Source of the DNA: Pedobacter fastidiosus
GTDB taxonomy: Bacteria; Bacteroidota; Bacteroidia; Sphingobacteriales; Sphingobacteriaceae
Reading direction: 5' to 3'
Length of the DNA stretch: 64,000 bases
Assembly: GCF_014306625.1 (NCBI RefSeq)
Contig: NZ_JACRYL010000008.1
Span: 38,976 to 102,975 of the forward strand
The notes below the pieces were generated by a model. That model made no database searches. It was not told the origin of the DNA and saw only the letters and a list, made by a program, of their open reading frames with translations. Of the stretch, positions 45,326 through 53,792 are shown piece by piece (positions within the stretch are counted from its first letter, which is position 1; each line of letters opens with the position of its first letter). The position numbers and the translations under genes were made by a program.

Positions 45326-47161
45326 TCAAATTATTCCTTCCAGAGATCCACCCTTCTCCCCCATTTTATCTATAAGCAATTCAGTTTTTACATCTTTTAT
45401 CAACTCCGGTGCGTGGTGAGGCTTTTTTCTTGCATCAATAATTAAAGACCCTTTACAGCCCCAATGTTTGTTGATTATAAAATCGTTAACTCCATAAATA
45501 TCGGCAGCGGGATTACTTCTCGTAAAAGTTACCCAAACTAAATTATCTATATTTTTTGCCGTAAAGTCAGAATCATCTGCCAGCACAATAAGCGGAAATC
45601 CATCAAGATCTTTTCCCATTAACTCGATATTTAACAAGGCTATTTCTGCAGCTGTTTTTTCGGAATTCAGATATTTATCTGCTTCAAAAACCAGAATACC
45701 TGGCATGGCAACTTTAGGATTGTTAAATTTCTTAGGAAGAGCCAATTCATCTGGCAAGTGATTCCCTAATTCACGCTTCTTATTTCCTGCAGCTGCAATT
45801 ACCACTTTCGATCCACTATTTAATCCATCGCCACTATAATCTAAAGTATCAATAGTTGTATTGGTATAAAAATGTAAATCCTTAGTTAAGTCTATTCGCT
45901 CTAAAATATGAGTTAGAAAAGATTCAACATCATGGGTGCTCAAATCTTCATTATCCTCTCTGGCGGAGATAAAAACATATTTTGCTAAACTCAGTTGATT
46001 CTTGCCCAGAATATGATTGGCAATGGTTAAAATTTCTTGTGGTTTTCTATCCTTTAAATAAGGTGTGTAACGTTCACTCCCAATAGCGAAAAGCAATGGA
46101 TGAACACCAGCTGTATCAACCGCATGAACTTCTTTTAATCCATGAATTTCTTGTGGTATCGCGCTTCCAGTAATTTCGTGAATTAAAGCTCCAAAACTAG
46201 TATCTTCTTGTGGTGGGCGACCAACAACGGTAAACGACCAAATTGCATCTTTTTTGTGATAGACGTTATGAACTTTCATCAATGGAAAAGGATGGGTTAA
46301 ACTGTAGTAACCCAAATGATCACCAAATGGTCCTTCTGGTTTATTTTCATTTGGATGTACCGTCCCCGTAATTACGAAATCTGCATCAGCAGAAATACAG
46401 AAACCCTCATCATCATAAAAATATCTAAATCTTCTATCGCCTAGCGCTCCGGCAAAAGTCATTTCCGACAAACCTTCTGGCAAGGGCATTACCGCTGCTA
46501 AAGGGTGCGACGGTGGACCGCCAACAAAAATACTCACTTTAAGTGGCAAACCCAATGCATTTGCTTTAGACTGGTGGACGCCAATTCCTCTATGAATTTG
46601 ATAGTGAAGTCCGATTTCTTTATCTTGAATATAATCATTTCCACCCAACTGAATTCGGTACATCCCTAAGTTGGCATTTAAAACGCCGGGCTTTTCTACA
46701 TCTTCGGTGTAAACCTGTGGCATAGTTACAAACGGACCTCCATCCATTGGCCAATTCACAATTTGCGGTAAAGCGCTAATCGTTGTTTTTTGAAATTTGT
46801 TTTTAGCTGAAGGTGTTTTTAGTGGCAAAGCCGATAATGCAGACATTGCAGAACCTGCATATTTAAAAGGATTTTTTAAAGCTTTCATTGGGTCGTTCCT
46901 CAACGATACCAATTGTTGTACTTTAGGCAAAGTGTCTCTAAATATAAATTTCGAGCGTTCTAAAGTTCCAAAAAGATTAGAAATCGCTGGGAATGGGCTT
47001 CCTTTAATTTTTTCGAATAGAATAGCTGGACCATTATTTTCATAAACCCTTAAATGGATGGCAGCCATTTCTAAATACGGATCAACTTCTTCTTTAATTC
47101 TAATTAAATGACCATGTTTTTCAAGGTCGGTGACGCAGTCAGCTAAACTTTTATATGCCAT
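45326..47161 (-). CDS. ubiD: UbiD family decarboxylase
   Basis: A 611-residue cytoplasmic enzyme of the prenylated-FMN-dependent decarboxylase family. The start MAYKSLADCVTDLEKHGHLIRI and blocks YRIQLGGNDYIQDKEIGLHYQIHRGIGVH (N-terminal) and NKPEGPFGDHLGYYSL (flavin-site region) are typical. It should act on an aromatic acid, probably in menaquinone synthesis, but other substrates are possible. No UbiX-type flavin prenyltransferase is in the window. A repeat hairpin separates it from the upstream dps gene. Confidence 0.92.
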   Translation of the reverse strand: MAYKSLADCVTDLEKHGHLIRIKEEVDPYLEMAAIHLRVYENNGPAILFEKIKGSPFPAISNLFGTLERSKFIFRDTLPKVQQLVSLRNDPMKALKNPFKYAGSAMSALSALPLKTPSAKNKFQKTTISALPQIVNWPMDGGPFVTMPQVYTEDVEKPGVLNANLGMYRIQLGGNDYIQDKEIGLHYQIHRGIGVHQSKANALGLPLKVSIFVGGPPSHPLAAVMPLPEGLSEMTFAGALGDRRFRYFYDDEGFCISADADFVITGTVHPNENKPEGPFGDHLGYYSLTHPFPLMKVHNVYHKKDAIWSFTVVGRPPQEDTSFGALIHEITGSAIPQEIHGLKEVHAVDTAGVHPLLFAIGSERYTPYLKDRKPQEILTIANHILGKNQLSLAKYVFISAREDNEDLSTHDVESFLTHILERIDLTKDLHFYTNTTIDTLDYSGDGLNSGSKVVIAAAGNKKRELGNHLPDELALPKKFNNPKVAMPGILVFEADKYLNSEKTAAEIALLNIELMGKDLDGFPLIVLADDSDFTAKNIDNLVWVTFTRSNPAADIYGVNDFIINKHWGCKGSLIIDARKKPHHAPELIKDVKTELLIDKMGEKGGSLEGII

Positions 47162-47201
47162 GAGTCAAAGATAAATAATTAGGTTCTTTGTAAAACGAAA
47201 A

Positions 47202-47248
47202 AAGCCACAGATCGGCAGATTATTATATTAATCTGTCAATCTGTGGCT
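47202..47248. repeat. CACAGAT palindrome between dps and ubiD
   Basis: AGCCACAGAT (47202-47211) is perfectly inverted in ATCTGTGGCT (47239-47248), with further imperfect pairing of CAGATTA with TAATCTG. It shares the CCACAGAT/ATCTGTGG core with the other repeats. As a hairpin it may also attenuate read-through from dps. Confidence 0.75.
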
Positions 47249-47264
47249 AAATAATTCTTAATCT

Positions 47265-47744
47265 TTATTTCTTGCCTGCGAAAGAACGCAACATCCAAGT
47301 ATTTTTTTCTTTAAACTGCATAAAGCGATTAACCATATCGTTAGATCCATCATCTCCTGCTTGGTCTGTAGCTTCTAAAAGATCTCTCTCAATCTCGATC
47401 AATGTAGACATATCATCCAAAATAGCATCAACCATATCTAAATCTTTCATTCCGATAGTATCGATTTCCTTGATTCTAGATTCTTTAATATAATCTGCAA
47501 AACGGCTATGTGGTGGTTTTCCCAAAGTTAAAACACGTTCTGCAATTTCATCAATAGTTAATTGTGCATTGGTGTAAAGTTCTTCAAATTTTACATGCAA
47601 GGTGAAAAAATTCTGTCCTTTGATGTTCCAATGACAGCCTCTCAATTTTTGATAATGAATATGATAATTAGCCAAATAATCATTTAAAAGGTCAACTACC
47701 GGTTTCACTTCCTTTTCGTTTAAGCTTATTTCTTTAGCGTCCAT
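47265..47744 (-). CDS. dps: DNA starvation/stationary phase protection protein Dps
   Basis: A 159-residue ferritin-like protein that forms 12-subunit cages, oxidises and stores iron, and protects DNA from peroxide. The ferroxidase region HWNIKGQNFFTLHVKFEELY has His38 and His50, with acidic residues at E54 and in TIDEIAER (64-69). The length is typical. It is a monocistronic-looking gene, divergent from the LysM gene. Confidence 0.95.
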   Translation of the reverse strand: MDAKEISLNEKEVKPVVDLLNDYLANYHIHYQKLRGCHWNIKGQNFFTLHVKFEELYTNAQLTIDEIAERVLTLGKPPHSRFADYIKESRIKEIDTIGMKDLDMVDAILDDMSTLIEIERDLLEATDQAGDDGSNDMVNRFMQFKEKNTWMLRSFAGKK

Positions 47745-48026
47745 TTTTATTTTATTTATTGTTTTAATGCCTACCTAACAAAGTTGTTAAATAAAAGTTT
47801 GAGGCTAAAATTGTATTTTAAACAATACCTTATTTAGATGTTAGTTTATTAAGCATGATTATATGTAAGCGCAATATTGCAAGTGTTTGTTTATGAACTC
47901 AGTACGGATTTTACACTAAAAAGATCAGTTACTTTTTACTAAAAATCCAAAATGAAACAGCTACTTGTTTAATATTATTATTCGTATAATTGCTCCCTTT
48001 GACTATAAAATTTACATAAAAAATAA

Positions 48027-49544
48027 ATGCATAAAATATACTTAACTGCTGTACTTCTACTTGCTTTAAATGTAGCTAAGGCAAAGTCGACCGCAGTAAT
48101 AGACTCTATTGGTGTCGAAAACAATAACGGAAAGAAACTAATCGTTCATCAGGCAGTAGCAAAAGACACCTACTACTCCATTGCAAGAAGATACAATGTT
48201 TCGCCTAAAGATATTATGGCCTACAACGATAACAAATATCTTAAAGTAGGTGTAATCATTAAGGTTCCAACAAACATTCCATTTACTTCAACTGGTAGCA
48301 ATAATATGTCTTCCACTGCTCAATCGACAGATATTATCGAGCATACGGTAAAAGCTAAGGAGAATTTAAACATGCTGGCCGAAAAATATGGCACAACTAT
48401 AAATGAAATCAAAGCTTTAAACAATTTAACCAGTAGCAATTTAAGTATCGGTCAGGTAATAAAAATCCCTGCAAAGAATAATTCAGCATCAACTCAAGCT
48501 AAGGAACGTGTTGAACCTCCTGTAAATAAAATACCAGAAACGGTTTCAACTCCTGAAACAAATGGTGATCAAACTATGATTGAACACGCTGTACAGCCAA
48601 AAGAATTTTTGGGAAAAATTGCAGAGAAGTACGGAACAACGGTTGAAGAGATCAAAAAAGCAAATAACCTTACTGGAAACAACTTACGGATTGGGCAGAA
48701 GTTAAAGATTCCCGCAACAAAAAATATAGAAGATGGTAAAGTTGTAAGTGCAACAGAAGAACAACCAATTCAAACTAATAAATCTAAAGATCCAGTAGGT
48801 TCTCACACCGTTTTAAAAGGCGAAAGTATTTTCACCATTGCTAAACAATACGGAATAACAGCTTATCAGATTAGAAAACTCAACAATCTTGATGACAATA
48901 CATTATCTACTGGGCAGGTTTTAAAAATTCCTTCGGATATTGTAGTTGATGTTCCTAAACAAACAGAAAAACCAGCTGAAGTTGTTAAAGAGGTTCCAGT
49001 TTCGAGAGAAGAAAGCTTTATCCATACGGTTGTAGATGGAGAGAATATTTTCAGTATTGCAAAAAAATATAGCTTAACAGCTTATCAAATTAGAACCGCA
49101 AACAAGCTAAAGGATAATATTCTTACAATTGGCCAAAAATTGGTGATTCCAAAACCACCACAACCAAAGTCAGTAAATGACGCTTCAAAAGAGGATCAAG
49201 AAGGAAATCCGGACAGTACAATGGTTAAAGACCCAAAACTTCGTCGCGATCCAAGCGTTTATGGTTTAAGCCAAATTGAAGAAAAAGGAACAGCTGTTTG
49301 GATTCAAGATCAGGATCTGGATTCTTCTAAAATGTTGGTTTTACACAGAACCGCTCCAATTGGAAGAGTAATTAAGATTACCAATCCGATGACCAATCGC
49401 ACAACATTCGCAAAAGTTGTTGGTAAATTTACCGAGAACGAATCCACAAAAGATGTTATAATTGTAATGACTAAAGCAGTAGCCGATTCATTAGGTGCCT
49501 TAGACAAAAGATTTTTTTGCAATTTAACGTATAGTGCTCAATGA
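48027..49544 (+). CDS. LysM-repeat protein with RlpA-like C-terminal domain
   Basis: A 505-residue exported protein (signal peptide to about residue 19, LNVAKAKS). Five LysM domains follow, at about 33-77, 103-148, 185-230, 258-301 and 335-379, each with patterns like YGTTINEIKALNNL and IGQVIKIP, so it binds peptidoglycan. The C-terminal 100 residues (VLHRTAPIGRVIKITNPMTN, then VIVMTKAVADSLGALD) resemble a double-psi beta barrel of the RlpA type, but the usual DRGP-like catalytic segment is replaced by GKFTENE. It is probably a structural or scaffold wall protein. Its stop overlaps the uridine kinase start (ATGA). Confidence 0.85.
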   Translation: MHKIYLTAVLLLALNVAKAKSTAVIDSIGVENNNGKKLIVHQAVAKDTYYSIARRYNVSPKDIMAYNDNKYLKVGVIIKVPTNIPFTSTGSNNMSSTAQSTDIIEHTVKAKENLNMLAEKYGTTINEIKALNNLTSSNLSIGQVIKIPAKNNSASTQAKERVEPPVNKIPETVSTPETNGDQTMIEHAVQPKEFLGKIAEKYGTTVEEIKKANNLTGNNLRIGQKLKIPATKNIEDGKVVSATEEQPIQTNKSKDPVGSHTVLKGESIFTIAKQYGITAYQIRKLNNLDDNTLSTGQVLKIPSDIVVDVPKQTEKPAEVVKEVPVSREESFIHTVVDGENIFSIAKKYSLTAYQIRTANKLKDNILTIGQKLVIPKPPQPKSVNDASKEDQEGNPDSTMVKDPKLRRDPSVYGLSQIEEKGTAVWIQDQDLDSSKMLVLHRTAPIGRVIKITNPMTNRTTFAKVVGKFTENESTKDVIIVMTKAVADSLGALDKRFFCNLTYSAQ

Positions 49545-50191
49545 GTTTGAATAAAAAGCCATTTATAATTGGTATTGCCGGCGGAAGTGGATCGGGCAAA
49601 ACGTTTTTTCTAAACTGCTTTCTTCATCATTTTAAGCAAGATGAAGTAACCTTAGTTTCACAAGATGATTATTACATTCCTGCCGGAGAAATGACGCAGG
49701 AAGAAAACAAACTGTATAATTTCGATTTACCTTCTACGATTGATAGTGAACAGTTTTTAAGAGATATTAAACAGCTGTTGAGTGGTGAAGTGGTTTACAA
49801 AAAAGAATACAACTTCAATAACCCCTTAGCTGTTGTTAAAATTTTGGAAATTAAATCTGCCCCGATTATTATTGTTGAGGGTTTATTTATTCTTCATTTT
49901 AAAGAAATTGCAGCGCTTTTGGATCATCAGATTTTTGTAGATGCAGATGAACAAGTTGCCTTAGATAGACGCATTAAACGCGATGGTTTAGAGCGTGGCT
50001 ATCCTGAAGAGGATGTGCTTTACAAATGGCACAACCACGTATTACCAGCCTATAAAGAATATCTTTTACCATATAAAAAAGATTGCCACAAGGTGGTGAT
50101 GAACAATACTAACGAACCAGACGAGATTATTGCAATAACTGAAGAAATATCGGTCGATTTGAGAAATAGCATTCTTACCGGATTAGAATAA
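49541..50191 (+). CDS. udk: Uridine kinase
   Basis: A 216-residue pyrimidine salvage enzyme that phosphorylates uridine and cytidine. Walker A GGSGSGKT is at about 14-21. The typical SQDDYYIPAGEMTQEE, NFDLPSTID and IIIVEGLFILHF blocks are all present, as is the lid RRIKRDGLERG. The start overlaps the LysM gene by 4 bases (ATGA), so the two are translationally coupled. A hairpin terminator follows. Confidence 0.94.
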   Translation: MSLNKKPFIIGIAGGSGSGKTFFLNCFLHHFKQDEVTLVSQDDYYIPAGEMTQEENKLYNFDLPSTIDSEQFLRDIKQLLSGEVVYKKEYNFNNPLAVVKILEIKSAPIIIVEGLFILHFKEIAALLDHQIFVDADEQVALDRRIKRDGLERGYPEEDVLYKWHNHVLPAYKEYLLPYKKDCHKVVMNNTNEPDEIIAITEEISVDLRNSILTGLE

Positions 50192-50205
50192 TGATCACTT
50201 AAAGC

Positions 50206-50346
50206 ATTAACCACAGATAAAAAAAATGCACACAGATATTAAAGATCTGTGTGCATTTTTGGTTAAATAAAAAAACATAACCTGTGGTTTGTATTATCAC
50301 TGTCTTACTTAAATCCGTGTTTATCTGTGTGCATCTGTGGTTAATT
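50206..50346. repeat. CACAGAT repeat cluster between udk and scoB
   Basis: Starts with ATTAACCACAGATAA (50207), contains a 16-bp perfect hairpin (AAAAATGCACACAGAT at 50222-50237 with its complement at 50245-50260), then CCTGTGG, and ends with CCGTGTTTATCTGTGTGCAT and CTGTGGTTAATT (50309-50346). The outer arms are inverted. The inner hairpin with flanking A and T runs is a likely bidirectional terminator for the two convergent genes. Confidence 0.8.
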
Positions 50347-50355
50347 AAATGCAAC

Positions 50356-51018
50356 TTAATCCAACCTCATTTCTGGAATATCGCCTTCAACAATCAGTTT
50401 TCCTGCGGTAGATTGTCGTATAAATTCCACGCTTACACCTGGCGCACGTTCTAAAAGTTTAAATCCACCTTCTGGCAAAACATCTAAAACCGCAAGTTCA
50501 GTTACGATTTTTTTAATACATTTTACGCCAGTTAGCGGTAAAGTACATTTAGGCAGAAGCTTACTTTCACCAGCTTTATTTATGTGTTGCATGGCTACAA
50601 TAATATTTTTGGCTGATGCCACCAAATCCATCGCTCCACCCATTCCTTTGACCATTTTTCCAGGAATTTTCCAGTTGGCTATGTCTCCATTTTCAGAAAC
50701 TTCCATGGCTCCCAAAATGGTTAAATCTACTTTTTGAGCTCTAATCATCCCAAAACTCATGGCAGAATCAAAAATGGAGGATCCCAGCAAAGTTGTAATC
50801 GTTTGTTTCCCCGCGTTAATTAAATCGGCATCTTCTTCCCCTTCAAATGGAAAAGGCCCCATGCCCAATAATCCATTTTCTGATTGGAGTACAACATTAA
50901 TTCCCTTCGGAATATAATTTGCAACCAATGTTGGGATGCCGATACCGAGGTTAACGTAGTAACCGTCTTTTATTTCTTTAGCGATACGCTGTGCTATTTC
51001 CTCTTTTGTAAAAGCCAT
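50356..51018 (-). CDS. scoB: 3-oxoacid CoA-transferase subunit B
   Basis: A 220-residue subunit of succinyl-CoA:3-ketoacid CoA-transferase, moving CoA between succinyl-CoA and acetoacetate. The catalytic Glu47 lies in LQSENGLLGMGPFP. GIGIPTLVANYIP and GGAMDLVASAKN are typical. It follows scoA by 34 bases and would pair with it into the active heterodimer. Confidence 0.94.
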   Translation of the reverse strand: MAFTKEEIAQRIAKEIKDGYYVNLGIGIPTLVANYIPKGINVVLQSENGLLGMGPFPFEGEEDADLINAGKQTITTLLGSSIFDSAMSFGMIRAQKVDLTILGAMEVSENGDIANWKIPGKMVKGMGGAMDLVASAKNIIVAMQHINKAGESKLLPKCTLPLTGVKCIKKIVTELAVLDVLPEGGFKLLERAPGVSVEFIRQSTAGKLIVEGDIPEMRLD

Positions 51019-51052
51019 GTTTTAAAAATTGAATTTTGAATGAACCAATGAA

Positions 51053-51754
51053 CTAATTTACTTTTCGAACAGTGCGCTGCTCAATTCGTTTCTCATAATC
51101 CTTACCCTGAAAAATTCTGTGCACATAAATCCCTGGGGTATGAATATAATCAGGATCGAGTTCGCCGGCTTCAACTAATTCTTCAACTTCGGCAATGGTT
51201 ATTTTTCCAGCCATCGCCATAACCGGATTAAAATTTCGACTAGTTGAACGGAAGATTAAATTACCAGCTGTATCGCCTTTCCAAGCTTTAACAATAGCAA
51301 AATCTGCATCAAAAGCATATTCCATTAAATAATCTTTTCCATCAAAATTTCTTATTTCTTTGCCTTCAGCTACTTCTGTACCTACACCTGCGGGCGTAAA
51401 AATAGCTGGCATTCCATAACCGGCCGCTAAACACCGTGTGGCCAATGTTCCTTGTGGAATTAAATCTACTTCTAATTCTCCGCTTAGCAATTGCCTTTCA
51501 AATTCTGCATTCTCACCAACATAAGACGAAATCATTTTTTTTACCTGACGCTTTTTTAGCATTAAACCAATCCCAAAATCATCAACCCCAGCATTATTAG
51601 AAATACAGATTAAATTTTTTACATTTTTTTCTACCAAAGCGTTTATGCAATTTTCTGGAATCCCGCAAAGTCCGAAACCACCGAGCATAATTGTAGCACC
51701 ATCTGATATATCTTTGATTGCCTCTTCAGCATCTGATACAACTTTATTTATCAT
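51053..51754 (-). CDS. scoA: 3-oxoacid CoA-transferase subunit A
   Basis: A 233-residue subunit of the same transferase. The motif GATIMLGGFGLCGIPENCI and the segment LICISNNAGVDDFGIG are typical of subunit A. With scoB it lets the cell use or make acetoacetate, usually linked to fatty acid or amino acid breakdown. No other ketone-body genes are adjacent. Confidence 0.94.
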   Translation of the reverse strand: MINKVVSDAEEAIKDISDGATIMLGGFGLCGIPENCINALVEKNVKNLICISNNAGVDDFGIGLMLKKRQVKKMISSYVGENAEFERQLLSGELEVDLIPQGTLATRCLAAGYGMPAIFTPAGVGTEVAEGKEIRNFDGKDYLMEYAFDADFAIVKAWKGDTAGNLIFRSTSRNFNPVMAMAGKITIAEVEELVEAGELDPDYIHTPGIYVHRIFQGKDYEKRIEQRTVRKVN

Positions 51755-51850
51755 TTTATGAAATTTTGGTTAGTTCGCTAAATTACAAAAGTGGCATTAC
51801 AAATCGGTCGCTTTGCAAAAGAATTTAAACAGTCACGGAATATTATTTGA

Positions 51851-51881
51851 TTGGAATTAATCTAAATAACGCTTACCTTTG
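51851..51881 (+). promoter_or_regulatory. Promoter of the Cys-rich small protein
   Basis: TTG at 51851-51853 and TACCTTTG at 51874-51881 are 20 bases apart, close to the Bacteroidota -33/-7 consensus (TTG, about 19-21, TAnnTTTG). The ATG follows 7 bases later at 51889, so the transcript should have almost no leader. Confidence 0.6.
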
Positions 51882-51888
51882 CGTTGCA

Positions 51889-52053
51889 ATGATTTACGAG
51901 AGAGACGATAACACATTTATACTGCCTACCGATCCTGAGTTTCAAAAGGGAATGGGATTTATTTTTAGTTGCACAGCTGAACACAAAAAATGTTGTGAAA
52001 AGTTTAAAAAAGGCAAACGCTGTAAAAAATGCCCTGGAAATAAGAAAAAATAA
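51889..52053 (+). CDS. Small Cys-rich basic protein
   Basis: A 54-residue protein from the ATG at 51889 (MIYERDDNTFILPTDPEF). An open frame from 51847 would overlap the promoter and is rejected. The C-terminal half has five Cys (28, 35, 36, 45, 48) in the order C-x6-CC-x8-C-x2-C, within a Lys-rich stretch (KKGKRCKKCPGNKKK). This could bind zinc or an iron-sulfur cluster and nucleic acid, but no family is recognised. It stops 1 base before the sugar dehydrogenase stop on the other strand. Confidence 0.7.
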   Translation: MIYERDDNTFILPTDPEFQKGMGFIFSCTAEHKKCCEKFKKGKRCKKCPGNKKK

Positions 52054-52054
52054 T

Positions 52055-53146
52055 CTATTTCGAGAGTTCTACAATTTTATCATCACTGCCATTACTGGTA
52101 CAGAAATAAATTTTTCCTTCTGGAGATTGACAAATTGCTCTTAACCTTCCATAAGTATTCACATAAAAATCTTTAGTTCCTGTAATTTTTGTTTGGGCAT
52201 CATCCAATTTAAGTTGCATCAACTTTGTTCCCTTAAGCACGGCCAACAACAAGGAGTTTTTAAACTGAGGAATATAATCCGAATTATAGTAAGATAAGCC
52301 ACTTGGTGCAATTGTTGGTGTCCAATTAATTAATGGAGGAGCAACATTATTGGCAGAACAAAAAGCTTGTTCTCCAGCCTCATCGCAAAAACCCTTAATA
52401 TTTGGCCAGCCATAATTTCTACCTTTTTCTATAATGTTAATCTCATCATCAGAATCTGGCCCATGCTCTGATGAAAAGATCTTATTTCCGACTTGAACTA
52501 AGCCCTGTGCATTTCTGTGCCCTAAAGACCACAGTGGATTATTGGCAACTGGGTTATCTGCAGGGATGGAACCATCTAAATTAATTCGTAAAATTTTACC
52601 AGAAACTGAAGCTGTATTTTGAGGCTGATTGGTATCTGAAGCGTCGCCAGTTGTAATGAAAAGTTTTCCACCACTGATTAATAACCTTGATCCATTATGA
52701 ATCGATGAAGCTGGAATTTGATCAATTAAAATCAGCGGACTACTTAAACTTCCGCCAGAATAAGTATAACGAACTACCTTTGCTTTGTATGGATTGCCGT
52801 AATCGTAAACAACATAAACGTATGGATTTGTGGTAAACTCTGGATGAAGCACCATACCAAGTAATCCGCCTTCACCATTTACCCTTACTTCAGAAATGGT
52901 TAATAAGGGAGTAACCTGCCCAGTTGCAGGATTTAATCGGCTAATTTTGCCTGATTTTTCTGTAAACCAAATGAAATTATCTGGTCCATAAACCATTTCC
53001 CAAGGAAGATTTAAACCCGATACAACTACTTTTGATTTTAACTCAACATCTGGAAGAGGTTCAGTTTCTTCATTACTATCATCACTATTCTTTTTGCAAC
53101 TTGTAGCGAAAACCACCACAAATAAGCAGAGTAATATTGCTTTCAT
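52055..53146 (-). CDS. PQQ-dependent sugar dehydrogenase-like lipoprotein
   Basis: A 363-residue exported lipoprotein (lipobox ATSC, Cys17). The six-bladed propeller of the soluble aldose sugar dehydrogenase family is visible: GLNLPWEMVYGPDNFIWFTEKSG at the start, GEGGLLGMVLHPEF, then SSEHGPDSDDEINIIEKGRNYGWPNI. These proteins oxidise sugars with PQQ in the periplasm, but many family members have unknown substrates. PQQ synthesis genes are not in the window. Confidence 0.88.
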   Translation of the reverse strand: MKAILLCLFVVVFATSCKKNSDDSNEETEPLPDVELKSKVVVSGLNLPWEMVYGPDNFIWFTEKSGKISRLNPATGQVTPLLTISEVRVNGEGGLLGMVLHPEFTTNPYVYVVYDYGNPYKAKVVRYTYSGGSLSSPLILIDQIPASSIHNGSRLLISGGKLFITTGDASDTNQPQNTASVSGKILRINLDGSIPADNPVANNPLWSLGHRNAQGLVQVGNKIFSSEHGPDSDDEINIIEKGRNYGWPNIKGFCDEAGEQAFCSANNVAPPLINWTPTIAPSGLSYYNSDYIPQFKNSLLLAVLKGTKLMQLKLDDAQTKITGTKDFYVNTYGRLRAICQSPEGKIYFCTSNGSDDKIVELSK

Positions 53147-53342
53147 AATCGTAACGTTTTAAAAATAACAACGTTACGGTTATTTAGTTTGGTGATAACA
53201 AGACAAATAACCATTGAATCTTTAAAAACTATTAATTTGTGTTACAACACAACATTAAAATGAGCTCTAATATGGCTCCACTATTTTATAGAGATACGCT
53301 TTGTAGTGCGCAGTTTAGAAATTAAAGTTGAGAAAATTGAAG

Positions 53343-53555
53343 CTAGACTCCTATTCTTTCCATTTGTAAATAATCTTCATCTATAAATAATTCTACCTCA
53401 TGCAGAAATAGATCTAGCGTTTCTATCTTTCCTCCCTGTACTACGTACCTTACTAAAACCTTCTCATCATTCATATTTGCTACACAAAATTGATGTCTCC
53501 CAGATAGGTGGCAATGTCTGACAATGCTACCTATTTCTATCTTTTGTTTATCCAT
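53343..53555 (-). CDS. Small hypothetical protein
   Basis: A 70-residue soluble protein from the ATG at 53555 (MDKQKIEIGSIVRHCHLSG). A TTG two codons earlier is not needed. The pattern of short strands (GSIVRHCHL, HQFCVANM, VLVRYVV) suggests a small SH3-like barrel, but no family is recognised. It stands alone between the sugar dehydrogenase and mutS2. Confidence 0.5.
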   Translation of the reverse strand: MDKQKIEIGSIVRHCHLSGRHQFCVANMNDEKVLVRYVVQGGKIETLDLFLHEVELFIDEDYLQMERIGV

Positions 53556-53792
53556 AATCAAATATAATGTTTTGTAACCAAATTATTACATTTAATCAAA
53601 TTAATTTTTCGTATAAAAAAATTAATCACAGGAACACTTATTCAAATAAGACATCTATTTTGTATGACTTCATAAGAATTCTCTTTGATCCAAAATATGT
53701 AACTTATGCAGATTTCTTTTGAGAGTAATTTGCTATATTAATGTGCTTTAGTCTTAAGAAAAATATTTGACAATCAATAATCCGAAAAGTCA

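Noticed and set aside
50206..50346. CACAGAT cluster as a CRISPR array
   Set aside because: Units are short, irregularly spaced and inverted, and there are no cas genes or uniform spacers.
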